A stretch of DNA of 64,000 nt from Pristionchus mayeri (lineage: Eukaryota > Nematoda > Chromadorea > Rhabditida > Neodiplogasteridae). Location of the stretch: positions 27,769,067 through 27,833,066 of the forward strand of contig BTRK01000002.1 of NCBI GenBank assembly GCA_036245805.1, given 5' to 3'. This document shows, piece after piece, positions 26,166 through 37,856 of this stretch. The notes beneath the pieces were generated by a model that was not told the DNA's origin, ran no database searches, and saw nothing but the letters and a program-made list of their open reading frames with translations. The position numbers and the translations under genes are program-made. The number at the start of each line of letters is the position of its first letter. Within the stretch, counting starts at the first letter, position 1.

Positions 26166-26390
26166 ATGCGCCTCGTATTCGCTCTTATGCTTCTCCTTGC
26201 CTTTGTGGGACTCTTCGCTGCAGGTAAGGACTCGACATTATACTAGATCTCCTCTAACCTAATTAAGGATATCATTTCGATTAAGGAAAATATGCAAATT
26301 ACTCAACATTGGATTCATTTAGGAATGGACGATGCGCAGAATAATCGCAGATGGGAGAAACTCAGACAGAATGATCACCGTTACAACTAA
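26166..26390 (+). CDS. Small secreted peptide precursor (41 aa)
   Basis: Two exons, 26166-26223 and 26323-26390, joined in phase 1, give 42 codons including TAA. Residues 1-19 are a clear signal peptide (MRLVFALMLLLAFVGLFAA). The remaining 22 residues are polar and basic, rich in Asn, Arg and Asp (DDAQNNRRWEKLRQNDHRYN), with no cysteine. It has the shape of a short neuropeptide-like or antimicrobial-type precursor, but no dibasic-flanked amidation site was seen, so no function is claimed. The TATA box, signal peptide and clean splice sites make the gene itself convincing. Confidence 0.75.
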
Positions 26391-26653
26391 TTTCAGCGGA
26401 TTTGGGAGAGAAATTGGGCGTTAGGATAGCGGGAGTAGCTCATCATAAAACACATTTCTATGCAATACCGTGCAAATTTTACAATTTGTGATAAACATAT
26501 TAATGAAAACACATCTTACAAGTGCGTGAGACATAACTCCTAGAAAAAACTGTTATTTTAAATTATTTTCGAATCACAAACCACTGTTGGATTTCATAAA
26601 CATATGTACAGAATCATATTTTAGGAAAGGAAAATATGTTGATGCATGATGTA

Positions 26654-26680
26654 CAGTCGTGTCGGAAAGTCTTTGCGCTG
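26654..26680. mobile_element. Possible solitary end of a Tc1/mariner element
   Basis: After a TA, CAGTCGTGTCGGAAAGTC resembles the end of a Tc1/mariner element. No matching inverted end was found nearby, so this is at most a relic. Confidence 0.3.
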
Positions 26681-26810
26681 CACTATTCTGTATTACATTT
26701 TCACATATTCGTTCATGTAGACAACCCACACCGGCATCAATAATAGCGTGCATTAATTAACAGTTTATTCAATTTTACAATGTACATTTATTATTCCTTG
26801 AAGTAAATCC

Positions 26811-28860
26811 TCAATATTGATAGTATACCGTATAATGCGATCGATATCGCATCCATCCGAAATGCTCTGGCATTAGTCGAGCAAGTGTCTCCTCAAAAGC
26901 GAAGCAAGCTTCAGATACGCGCCACTCCAGTCCTTGGTACGACTGCAGCAAGCGGTATCTGTTGCGCATAGCAATCAGAAATGAGCCATAATAGAAGAAG
27001 AACAAGGAAATGCGAATGAGCATGCATGTTGTCAGATAGGCCTCAGCCATCATGGCGTCGAAGGGTGCACCGAGCTGATGAAGAACGGAAGAGAAGCGAG
27101 AAAAAGAAGACATTGTACTTGACGGGTATTAGTGTGTGCTGCCTTGTCGAGTTTCTTTCGCTGCATTACCTGAACAGAAGGAGATGGGCGGAAACATACA
27201 AATGAAGCTTGTAAAAGAACAGTAGGCTCATTATTGTCCATAAATTGATTTCGCATTGGTACATATTATCATAGTTTACAGAAGCACCTTTTCCAGATGG
27301 TACTGCTTGAAAACGTGGGAGATGACATGAGTGGCGTTGGACATAGGTTTATCAAAGCACAATCCGCACCGTACTTTCTGAATTGATTTGTGCAATTTAA
27401 TGGGTCTACCAGTGCATACCGTCGTGAATAAGTGCTTCGTGCGCTTGTTGAGTTGCTCCTTTTCACAATTATCATAACTCTGCCGCAGCTGATCAATCGT
27501 CGACTCCATGTTGTATATTTCAACTAAAAAACGCACATTTTTCAGCGCTTTCTTCTCTGATGCGCATCTACCCACCTCTTCGAATACACTCTACGCAATC
27601 GCGGAGGATACCGAATGGATCCACTCCTTCGTCCGGATAAATGTCTAAAACAGCATGTTTAACCTATTGTTTTGTTGAAAAGAGTCACTGTTTGTGTTCC
27701 TCAGCTGTGCATCGACAGCGTCGCTGCCCTTCTCAATTTCGCACTCGGGCGGGTCTTCCTGAAATGATCATTGCGACATGTACAATAGGACAGCACTCAC
27801 AGTAGCATTGGTTCCTTGCTCAGCGCGTTCTAACGGCTTGGAAACGATAATCTGAATTTCAAAAGATAGAGAGGAAGAATATGAATGAACAAACCTGCTC
27901 CGACTCCATCTTTTGTGAGTGCTGGCGGAACATAATAAAGCCAGGACGAAGATGCCCATATCTCTTCTGATTGCGAGGGAATCCTTCTGGAGGCTCCTCG
28001 TGCCTTCCTCCACACTCCCTTGTCACACGAATCCAATACTCGACTGCTTCCTTGTCATAATGATGCAAATTTCTGAATATTTCCTGCAATTATGACTGTA
28101 ATTTCCGTAATATGTTGTTAATTGTCACCCTATTTATATGCTTCTTTTCGAACAAGTGAGAAAGGACTTGATTGGAGGTGCTCAGACCAGGAACTCCGCA
28201 AACGTCGCAACAAATCTCCTGAGAAGTAGGATAAACCGAGGTGGCATTTTCCATCAACTCTCACTGTTAGTTCTAAGAAATATAATGATACCTCAGTGAA
28301 TAGGTGATTTGTGCGCTCTTCCAATTGCTCCTTGTTACAGCTATCAAACAACTGTCGGAGTCGCGGAATTTCTCTTGTGCCATCAATCACGGTCACTGAA
28401 TAAAGTTATTAATTCGGGACCGTTTGTTGATTATCCAAGCATTGCATGGAAAAACAGAATAACGCTCTTACCTCGCTTTAACGGATCTTCACAATCTCTA
28501 AGAATATTGAATGGTTCGGCCATCCGCTCTGCGATATGACCTATTTGATCGCTAGCCGTTTTCAATCTGAATTATTAAAAAATAGTTTTATCTTTTCTTT
28601 TTACACTGAAGAAAATTGTTTTAGCTCACCTATCATCAAGACTCGTTATTTGTTCAATCAATTTGTGTTTCCGATTTGCCAGCTCTCGCGAATTCTGCAG
28701 AAGTTTAAAATTACACAACGAAAATTAATATGATACCTCGCATAGGTCATAGGAGTGCGCATCAATCTCAACTATTTCTTGCTGCCTTGTGTCTTGATTC
28801 GAAGTGAAGAGGAAAGGCATAGCTCGTCCGTTTCGTTTCATTAGATTGCCTGCAACAATT
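26811..28860 (-). CDS. Coiled-coil and CX2CX13HX5H zinc-finger protein, paralogue A
   Basis: I do not recognise this family. Minus-strand exons read downward from about 28852. They include NSRELANRKHKLIEQ (near 28690), GHIAERMAEPFNILRDCED (near 28540), NKEQLEERTNHLFTE (28396-28293) and a finger CDVC..LSHLFEKKH (28263-28130). Next come KEAVEYWIRVTREC (28085-27910), a second module DEGVDPFGILRDC (27648-27575), EKEQLNKRTKHLFTT, and a second finger CGLC..ISHVFKQYH (about 27365-27290). So it carries two copies of one module order: PFxxLxxC, charged helix ending RTxHLF, finger, then a W-rich helix. The last part (27170-26811) contains a hydrophobic stretch but appears truncated relative to paralogue D. 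The true start may lie above 28860. The gene is probably real, but the model is approximate. Confidence 0.55.
27571..27916. repeat. 346-bp block near-identical to 36903-37248
   Basis: By eye about 95 percent identical, same length, same orientation, with no gaps seen. It covers three exons and their introns of paralogue A. Flanks diverge sharply at both ends. Confidence 0.85.
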
Positions 28861-29984
28861 ACAATGACGAAGAATTAACATTTGCTAACAACTATTGTTT
28901 TTTTGTTTTCACGACATCAGTATATTCTTATCATTCTCCGCTTTAAAACCAACGGCAGGATAACTCCCTATAGCGTATGTGTATCAGGGATATATCCCAT
29001 CTCTACCACTGCGCGAAGTTGGTGGAACAATGTCGATAATATGGCGGTAGAACAAATAGATTAGGTTCGAGCAGATGGATCTACCTCAATAGACCTTCGT
29101 AGTCTTCAATTAGATGCAAAAAGTGCCCTCGACAATATTATGCGCGATCTCACCATCTCTGTTGGGGACAACCATCACACCCTAAATTATGGACTTGAGA
29201 TATTCGGAAATGTGAGAAAATGCGAAAAATACTTTGTTGACTGAAAACCAGGTTCTAACAAAAACACAATGTTGTACGTGTCTCTGACTTTGTCCCTTCC
29301 CCGTGGCTCTTCAATTTGCTACTACATGAGATGATCATTAAGTGTATTGCGCAAAAAATGAGCACAATTGATCACATGATCTTGCTGCTTGGGAGGCAGT
29401 ATATCATTCCAAACACCATTTTCGAACATCAAAAATACCATTCTTCGGCCAGATATGTCGAAAACGCGTTGATGTATACTATTCCCCAACTCCATATGTG
29501 GATATCATGGATATTGTATGAGTTCATTACTATCATAATTTCAAGCTCCAAATCGAAAGGGCCCATCGAAGACGTGATATTTGCATCCTCCCACTCAACA
29601 TGGCCTGTGCCTTCCCCAAACGATCTTCACTTCCAGGGATCTTCACTGCTTAGACTAATACCTTCTACTGCACTTGGCATATTCCTTGACCATTGCTCAT
29701 TCCAACTATCACTTGCACGAGGGTTCAGTTAACTTCTAAGATTATCAGGAAATCAAAGATCAGGAGTCGTTGAAATGGAGTTGGTCAAATTGTTCGAATC
29801 ATAGATCCCATAACATTGTCAGTGAGATGTCCGTAACGGTAAAAATTTGTAGCAGGGAACTATCCCTAGCATTCCTCATAGTACTTAGAGGATGAATAAT
29901 TTTGAACTGTATTAGTGAGCAAAAGTTTAAATACGAAAAATACGACAAAACTTTCTAGTCAACCTGATAACTTACACAGCGATT
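28861..29984. other. Gap between paralogues A and C
   Basis: No gene was recognised. A plus-strand frame at 29316-29732 is open for 138 codons but has no recognisable domain or splice context. Upstream exons of paralogue A or terminal exons of paralogue C may be hidden here. Confidence 0.4.
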
Positions 29985-32900
29985 GCCAAATCTCTGGATG
30001 GCTCACATCCGCTCCATCTTCAACAACTGCGAACTTCATGGAGCTGGTGAAAAATCCTTCATAGAGCCACTTCTGTGCTTGATCAAGAGAGCAGACACTG
30101 AAAACATTACTGTAGGTTGGTGAACGCAATGGATATATACTAAAAGTGAAGCATATTCTAATATTTTTGATAAATCAGCCGAAGTCTAACAATTTTTCTC
30201 CAATTTCCGTCTCGTAGTGTACGGTTGTTCCGGCATACGCGAAGTTTGCAGTAGCATCGATCCAGAAATCAAGCGAAGATTTGTTGAAGTGGCGAAGAGC
30301 AGGTTGATCTTTGATCTGAACAATTTAGTTCTCGTTGTTTCTTTACATTGAAATATTTACGTTATTTTGATGCTCATTGGATAGAAAGTGAGACAGTAGA
30401 ATATTGGCATCGTGCAGTCCGGATAGGTCACATAGGGCGCAGCTAACAGCCTATTAAAATTATGCATTACTCGTCGAGTGCTCATATCTCACTATTAAAG
30501 AAGTGCACAATTTTTCAGATTTTCGATGTTCGAACTACACGTGTAAGTTTAGAACAGCTAAGAATGAAAGTCAGAGAAAGGCTTACTTTATTGAACAGGT
30601 GCTCAGTGCGCAATTTTAATAGTTCCTTGTTGCATCGAGTGTAGTTCTCTTTCAGTTGGCAGAGCGCCGCTTTCATATCATTCACTACTTAAATATAAGC
30701 ACATTTTCAAGGAAATTGATTACGCATTTTAAAAAATACCTTCCTAATTTAATTCATTGTAAGATTGAAGGAGGCCGAATGGATCGACTCCTGTCCCTGG
30801 TCGAAAATCTAAAAAAATGGAAAAAGAGAAATATAAGTAAGGAAGATTTGAATAACAAAATAACTCACTCCATTCATACGCCCTTACCACATCTCGTTTC
30901 TTCTCTTCGACTAAAGATACCGGATGCTCAATCTCCCATCTCTTGTACAACTGAGTGCAAGCATAGATCAATTATTACAACTATTTCATCTTTGAAATTA
31001 TCATTACTATCCTTGATATGACAAAAACTGCACCTCGCAATGTTCAACGTAGTGAGCAGAGCGAAGATATGCATATAAACCGCAAGCATTTCTTAGTGCG
31101 CCATGAAATTCTAGAAAGTTTTGCACCGAGAAGAACGGCAAGTTGAAGGGAAACATTCCGTAGCATGTCTAGAAAAACTATTTTGATAATTTGCAATTGT
31201 TAGCCACTCACGTTAAACCGATGATCGAAATTGCAAAACTTCCAATACTCCTGGAAAGAATAGTACTGTAATCTCGCCCCTAGGCGGGTGGTTGGGTCTC
31301 ATAGATCGCAACAAATTCAACAAAAGATGTGCTTTTATCTGAATTTTCGGTGGTGGATTCATCTCTTAAGAGACCCTCCACGAGAGAACGTAACAACTGT
31401 GCAGGGGCCCTCGGATGGCTAAAAATTCGATAATTCCCGTACTTTTTTCTGAAGTGTAGTCCCCAAGTACTGATTGACGGCCGCAATAACTAAGGCTGGG
31501 GGTCGATTTTGGAAAAGTTATAAGCACACCCCTGTTTTGGGGTCAAAAAATTGACTTTCTCAGAATTATATCAAATATAGATTTTCTAGTGTATTTTGAC
31601 GCGTAGAATTCGAATTTCAACATTAGAAAGCGAGAAAATGTGAAAGCAAACAGTTAGAAGCAAAAAAGCGAAAATTTCGATCCGAAAGTGCACATAAAGC
31701 GTCATAACTAATTTTAAAAAAATATGAATTTGGGTCGTTGACATTTTCGGAATCTTGAAGTGATGTAGAACTTTCACCATTTTTTTCAGAATTTTAAAAA
31801 TGAACATATTGCGACTTTTTCGAGACTGAAGTTGTTCATCCATGCTGAAATTGAGGAATTGTGAAATTGCAATTTCACAAATATGACTCCTATGATATCC
31901 CAAATGATAGATTCGTTAGCATCCTCAAAAACTCAAGTTGTCGAATTTCGAGATTTTCACCTCATTTCTCAGGGTTTGGATAATTATTTTGACATCATTT
32001 CGCCTCTTTGATAAGTCGTACTGTAAACTGCGAGTAACTTTGTAAGTTATAGTTACCATTTTCAGTAATTTCAATGGAAATTCAAAGTTTTGGACGTTCT
32101 ATTGGGGTGTCCGGAAAGTTCGTATAATTTTTTTGTTTTTATTTTTTATTCAATGCTTTACAATTCTTAGTGACCAATGTATGCCCCCTTCTTTCTCACT
32201 ACCTCCCTCCAGCGATTGGGCAGGGTCTCGATTCCTCTCTTCCAGAATGCGGGTTTCTTCGAGACCGCCCAGTTCACGAAAGCCCTCACAACTTCATCTC
32301 GATTCTTGAACTTCTTTCCTTTGCAGAAGTCAGAGAGAGAGCGGAAGCAGTGGTAGTCGCATGGGGAGAGATCCGGGGAATACGGTGGATGGGGAATCCT
32401 CTCGATCTTCAGCTCGTCCATTTTCTTCTGGGTCATCTTCGCTCGAGCATTGTCCATCAGAAGAAGAATTTTGCCCTGGTTCAGGAGTCTGGGAGGGACT
32501 CTGATCGCGACATATTCCAGTTGTTCAGAGAAGAGGTCGGCATTGATGCTGGTGCAAGGGGCGAGGATCTCCCAGTAGATGGGACCGAGCACTGAGAAGA
32601 AGAAGCAGAGGAGTTCCTTCTTTCCGTGCTCTTCCTTCTTCGGGACGGGCGTGGGCTTCTCATCTGCATCTACCCATTGCAGTCTCCTCACAGGGCTATC
32701 GTACGTGATCCACTTCTCACCTGTAGCGGTGATGGAATTGACCCATCGAAGATTGGATCTACGATGGAGTAATTCCCGACAGACTTGAACACGATTTTTC
32801 AGCTGTTCGGGGGAGAGGTCATGGGGAATCACTTGTGGGAGTTTCGGCTTCTTCCCAGATCGATGGAGGATATCGGACACCGTTGATCTGGGAGTACCAG

Positions 32901-35055
32901 TATCCTTCTTCAACTCACGCACACTGGCCATGGGCTTGCGCTTCAGTGTGCGGAGAACGAGAGGCTGATCGAGGGAGGGAGGGCGTCCAGAGCGGGGTTG
33001 ATCATCGAGACCAAACTCCCCTTTCTTGAAGCGGGAGAACCACTTATAGCAGAAGGGTATGGAGGGGGCGTCAGCTCCTTCCGACTGGGCCAGGGCAGAG
33101 TGGGCCTCCTTCACGGATCGGCCAAGACGGTAGTAATGAAGTAAAACTGCTCGGAGGTAGAGATGGGAGTCCATCACAAGAGTCAATGTAGCAACTAGGA
33201 GACTGATTAAATCCTCTCACTACTCAACGTCAGAATGATGCAATATATTGTTGACAAAGAGATTGCGCAATCACTGCATTTGATCGCGAACTGACTTTTT
33301 TCCGAAGCATTATACGAACTTTCCGGACACCCCAATAATATCCTGAAAAAATTATCGATTTTTCGAACGTATCTTCCTTATATCAAGATTTGGGGAGTTC
33401 TCATACGAAAATTCAGCGAGTAAAAATACATCAGCGAAGTTGTTTTAAGGGCACGAATTGAAAAAAATGAAAATTCGATTTTTCCCGAAAAAAACAAAAA
33501 AAAATAATTTTTAAAAAATCTTATTGTTATTTTATTGGCCATTCCGATGTGTTTTTACTCTCTGAAGCCGAATTTTCGTATGAGAACTCCCCAAATCTAG
33601 ATATAAGGAAGATACGTTCGAAAAATCGATAATTTTAGACAAAATTGTGAAATTTTCAGGATATTAGAACGTCCAAAACTTTGAATTTCCATTGAAATTG
33701 CTGAAAATGGTAACTATAACTTACAAAGTTACTCGCAGTTTACAGTACGACTTATCAAAGAGGCGAAATTATGTCAAAATAATTATCCAAACTCTGAGAA
33801 ATGAGGTGAAAATCTCGAAATTCGACAACTTGAGTTTTTGAGGATGCTAACGAATCTAGAATCGTCTAAATGGATTTTTGTGAATGATTTGCCCATTACA
33901 ACGAGTTTTCTATCATTTGGGATATCATAGGAGTCATATTTGTGAAATTGCAATTTCACAATTCCTCAATTTCAGCATGGATGAACAACTTCGGTCTCGA
34001 AAAAGTCGCAATATGTTCATTTTTAAAATTCTGAAAAAATGGTGAAAGTTCCACATCACTTCAAGATTCCGAAAATGTCAACGACCCAAATTCATATTTT
34101 TTTTAAAATTAGTTATGGCGCTTTATGTGCACTTTCGGATCGACATTTTCGCCTTTTTGCTTCTAACTTTTTTCGTTCACATTTTCTCGCTGTCTAATGT
34201 TGAAATTCGGATTCTACGCGTCAAAATACCCTAGAAAATCTATATTTGATGTAATTCTGAGAAAGTCAATTTTTTGACCCCAAAACAGGGGTGTGCCCAT
34301 AACTTTTCCAAAATCGACCCCCAGCCTTAGTTATTGCGGCCGTCAATCAGTACTTGGGGACTACACTTCAGAAAAAAGTGCGGGAATTATCGAATTTTTA
34401 GCCATCCGAGGGCCTGTTACGTTCTCTCGTGGAGGGTCTCTTAAGTACGATCTAATGCGACCCTTGCACTAGTTTATACAAAATGGTCTCGACCTTACCA
34501 TAGGAATTGGAAGGTTTCCATTGGGCCAAGGTATTCCCTGTATTAATTCGCTTGATTACAAGTATTCGAAGTCATTCTTACCACGCTAATATTATCTTCG
34601 ATCGCGAGTAGCTCTTCTCTCGAGTAGGCCCCGTCAGGATATACCAGAAAGGAAGAGTTCGGGGGTGCATAAACCAAAGTCTGCAAAAAAGCAGATATAA
34701 TATTGAAAATTAAACACATGGTGATGAAGGTGCTTTTGTTTAAAACGGTTTATTTGGTTTTAATATTCAATTTGTATTCCATAGCCAAACTCACGTGATT
34801 GACGTCGATAAAAACTAGTCCGTCAAACTCTTCAAAATTTGACTGTTCAAGAACGGGCTTCGAATCGCCTATCTGCATCATACACTCACGAGAGTAAATA
34901 AGAACCTGAATACAATTTGAGTTTGGATCATAGATAAGGCTGATTATTATGATTATTACATGAATGGAGAACAACAGCAAACGCACCATCGTATCTACTG
35001 CTGCAGAATGAACAGGCACTATATCATTTGATGGGTCACCCATGTCAGTGTCCAT
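29985..35055 (-). CDS. Coiled-coil and zinc-finger protein, paralogue C, split by a foldback element
   Basis: This is the same unrecognised family as paralogues A and D. Exons on the minus strand begin at ATG 35055 (MDTDMGDPSNDIVP), then 34906-34796, 34681-34584 and a short one near 34537-34500. The 31370-34440 foldback insertion follows, then exons near 31258-31031. Next come LYKRWEIEHPVSLVEEKKRD (near 30950), GTGVDPFGLLQSY (near 30800), a charged helix ending LLKLRTEHLF (near 30610), the finger CALC..LLSHFLSNEH (near 30440-30362), KSSLDFWIDATANF (near 30310) and AQKWLYEGFFTSSMK (to about 29985). Only one module is present, compared with two in A. Whether transcription still crosses the 3 kb insertion is unknown. 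No stop codon was confidently located at the 3' end. Confidence 0.45.
32102..33335 (-). mobile_element. Full-length mariner, copy 3, inside the foldback arm
   Basis: 1,234 bp with the same ends as copies 1 and 2. TA occurs at 32100-32101 and 33336-33337. The uninterrupted opposite arm of the foldback shows the empty site with a single TA, which confirms target duplication and the order of events. Confidence 0.95.
32167..33186 (-). pseudogene. Mariner transposase, open but catalytically dead (339 aa)
   Basis: The frame is open end to end and close to copy 1. The first catalytic Asp is replaced by Gly (TATGEKWITYD instead of ATDEKW). The three residues P-H-R are also deleted after the second Asp (MDNARAKMTQ), which shortens the DD34D spacing to 31. 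Either change alone should abolish cleavage. Confidence 0.9.
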
Positions 35056-35512
35056 GTCTGATCCAAGGTCAGCTGAAGCCCCCCCCCAACCGCCTCAGTG
35101 CCTTTCCTGAACGAAGAAACTGCTCTAACTTTGAATACACATTTAAATACATGGATAAATCACCCCTTGGTGCATAACGTCCATCATGTGCATCTTTGTC
35201 ACAAGCTATAACGCGATAATTCTGATCTGGCTGGCAAGAATAGGGTTGACAAGGATTACGAATCTTTCTTTATATTGTTGCAGTATATTCGAGTTAATAA
35301 AAGAACATGCATGTCAATATCGAAATAACATCGAAAAGATGAATAACAAACATGGCAAATTTTGAATGTTGGCAAGTGTTACGTTGTATTAGATTTCCGG
35401 TATTCATTAGGGTATGGAACCCGTCCAGTTTACGATAACAATTCGATAAACACATTTATACAAATCGTGTGAAAACAACCAAATGGAACAGTGGATGGAA
35501 GGGGATGACAAA

Positions 35513-37856
35513 TTAGGGATCGCTCTCAATTTTGCTTGTAATGAAAAACATATTACCAATATATACAATGGCGAATGCGTTCTCGCTAACCTTTGCGTAG
35601 ATTTTCGATAAGTCAAAACTATCTAAAGATCTTTCAAGCAACTGTTCTACTGTGGGAACTTTGTCAATCGACCACTCGGAATTCTCAATGATTCTTTTGA
35701 TGCAAACGACCACGAGCGCCCCTATTGCTACATTAACAGCAGAGTTCACCCATGGATTCCGCTTGGCGAACTCTTCACAACTACTCGAAATCTTAGTGTG
35801 GCTCTGTTCTATTGCTCCAAAATGTTCCCATCTCTTCCTCTTCATGATAAGGTCCCATCTCTGTATAAACGAGGCGTCCCATAATTGTCTCCACGTAATC
35901 CAGAATGGGCCCAAGCACGAGAGTAGAAGAAAAATTATTCGACAGGGTATCCGCAAAATATCCAGGTATTCCGAGTATCCCTCCTGTGAAATGAAGTGAA
36001 GAAGGAGATATATTCCGGCCACTTTGAAGAGAGCTGAGATGAGTGAGCGTGGTTGGATATCGGACAAATCTGCAATTAAAATTGCATGTTTTTAAATTCC
36101 GTTGTTCTGATCGTGAAATCGCATTTAAATAAATTATATATAATTCACTGAAGACGCGAAGTAAAATAAGATAGCTGACCCAGTCTATCATTCTTATTTG
36201 ACGTTGGTTGCATCGCTACATCGATTGAATCCTCTTTAAGTGACGTTGCACTATCAACAGCAAAGCCTGCAATGGAAATAAATTTGAATTGCGCCTGCCT
36301 GCGAATTCATTCATGAATGATGTCAGTGCTCATAAAATCATGAGCAAGGGCGACGGCAATGCTATGAATACATTGCTTGAAGATATTGAGACGAGACTCA
36401 CCTTCATCTTCGACAGGCAGAGCCTGTGGCTCATCTTCAGTTGCTGCTTCCATCGGTGTTCTGTCGATGGTCCATTCTGTTGGAAAACAACTGTCTGTTC
36501 GCGCGCATTCAACGGTCGCGCTCAACCAGAACTCGAGTGCGGCCTTGTCCAGTTTTTTTCGCTGCATTACCTGAAAAAAGTGACTTGTAAATGTGCGCAC
36601 TTGTAAATACGCTGTAGGACCATTCATAAATAACTCCACGGTATTAGCACAACTATGATCATATGGTATGAGTGGCATTGGACATAGATCTTCCGAAGCA
36701 CAAGTCGCACCGCACTTCCTGAATTTGTGCGTGAGGCTACATGGCTCTTCCCGTGCATACATTCTTGAATAAGTCCTTTGTGCGCATGCTGAGTTGTCTC
36801 TTGTCGCAATTCTTATAACCCTCTCGTAGCTCATCTATCTTTGACTCCATGTTGCACACTTCAACTTAAGAAGCACTTCTTGTATCACTTTCTACTCTGA
36901 AGCCCACCTCTTCGAATACACTCTACGCAATCGCGGAGGATACCGAATGGATCCACTCCTTCGTCTGGATAAATGTCTAAAACAGCATGTTTAACCTATT
37001 GTTTTGTTGAAAAGAGTCACTTTTTGTGTTCCTCAGCTGTGCTTCTACAGCTTCGCTGCCTTTCTGAATTTCGCACTCGGGCGGGTCTTCCTGAAATGAT
37101 CATTGCGACATGTACAACAGTACAGTACTCACAGTAGTATTGGTTCCTTGCTCAGAGCGTTCTAACGGCTTGGAAGCGATAATCTGCATTGCAAAAGATA
37201 GAGAGGAAGAATATGAATGAAAGAACCTGCTCCGACTCCATCTTTTGTACAATCATTTCTTCTTGTTTCTCTATCTCACTGAGCATCGATTCCAATGTAT
37301 TTTCTAATCGAGCGAATTCTGCTTTGTCCTCATCGAGCTTCTGACATTTGACAACTGTCACGTTTTTCAGGAAAAATTAGTTCAATTAGAGCTAATTCGA
37401 CTTTTCCAGAAGTTTCTATCGCAGTAATACCGCATTGTTTGTTTGAGACAAGGTAGAATATCTGACCATTCGAACATCTGCCAGAGGAACAAATGGATTC
37501 TGTGGTCCGTTTTACTTGCGAAGTTCGACTAAACAAAAAAATGCTCAAAAATGAAGTAGCCAATTCGCTACTTACTAATCGATGTCCAGCTTTCCCCTTC
37601 GTCATAGCTGAATCTCGCAGTGGGCAGAATCATACTGTTCTCGTACCAGTTCATCACTTGTGTCAGAGGAAATGGACCCCTTAAATATTCATTATCGACA
37701 ATCCGAATACTATTCACTCACATCTTATCGCTTCTCGTGTCTTGCCGATACCACATGTGTGCTTCTGGAGATGTACTGCCATTCTGAACCAATAGATATT
37801 AGTTATCGCTAACACAACAAGATAATATTTGAGCATGATGTGCAACTAACCTCCAT
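35513..37856 (-). CDS. Coiled-coil protein with C-terminal membrane domain, paralogue D
   Basis: Start ATG 37856-37854 (Met-Glu, then intron). Exons include GSTSPEAHMWYRQDTRSDK (near 37790), NWYENSMILPTARFSYDEG (near 37650) and a coiled coil (KLDEDKAEFARLENTLESML, near 37345-37230). The block shared with paralogue A follows, then SKIDELREGYKNCDKRQL (near 36845), a finger start CDLCFGRSMSNATH (near 36700) and DKAALEFWLSATVECAR (near 36540). The end is a long exon 35513-36073 with hydrophobic segments (YLLLHFISQ, IIFLLLSCLGPFWI, VAIGALVVVCI). So it looks like a coiled-coil protein anchored in a membrane. The finger hits a stop where its two His residues should be, while a different frame stays open there. 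This points to a frameshift or loss of the finger. Function unknown. Confidence 0.55.
36903..37248. repeat. 346-bp block near-identical to 27571-27916
   Basis: Partner of the block in paralogue A. Roughly 18 differences were counted by eye, several of them in introns. Confidence 0.85.

Larger units (their letters stand above)
31370..34440. mobile_element. Large foldback element flanked by TTAA, carrying a mariner
   Basis: Left arm from 31370 (GAGACCCTCCACGAGAGAAC) and right arm to 34440 are inverted copies of roughly 0.9 kb each, highly similar. TTAA flanks both ends (31366-31369 and 34441-34444). The left arm is broken by mariner copy 3 at 32102-33335; without it the element is about 1.83 kb. 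No long open frame remains, so it is non-autonomous. A TTAA target is typical of piggyBac-type elements, but the terminal bases are not a clear piggyBac match. Confidence 0.85.

Noticed and set aside
29316..29732. 138-codon plus-strand frame
   Set aside because: No domain, signal peptide or splice context was recognised; length alone is weak evidence in this AT-rich stretch.
31370..34440. Possible LTR retrotransposon because of long terminal similarity
   Set aside because: The arms are inverted, not direct, and there is no polymerase or gag coding.
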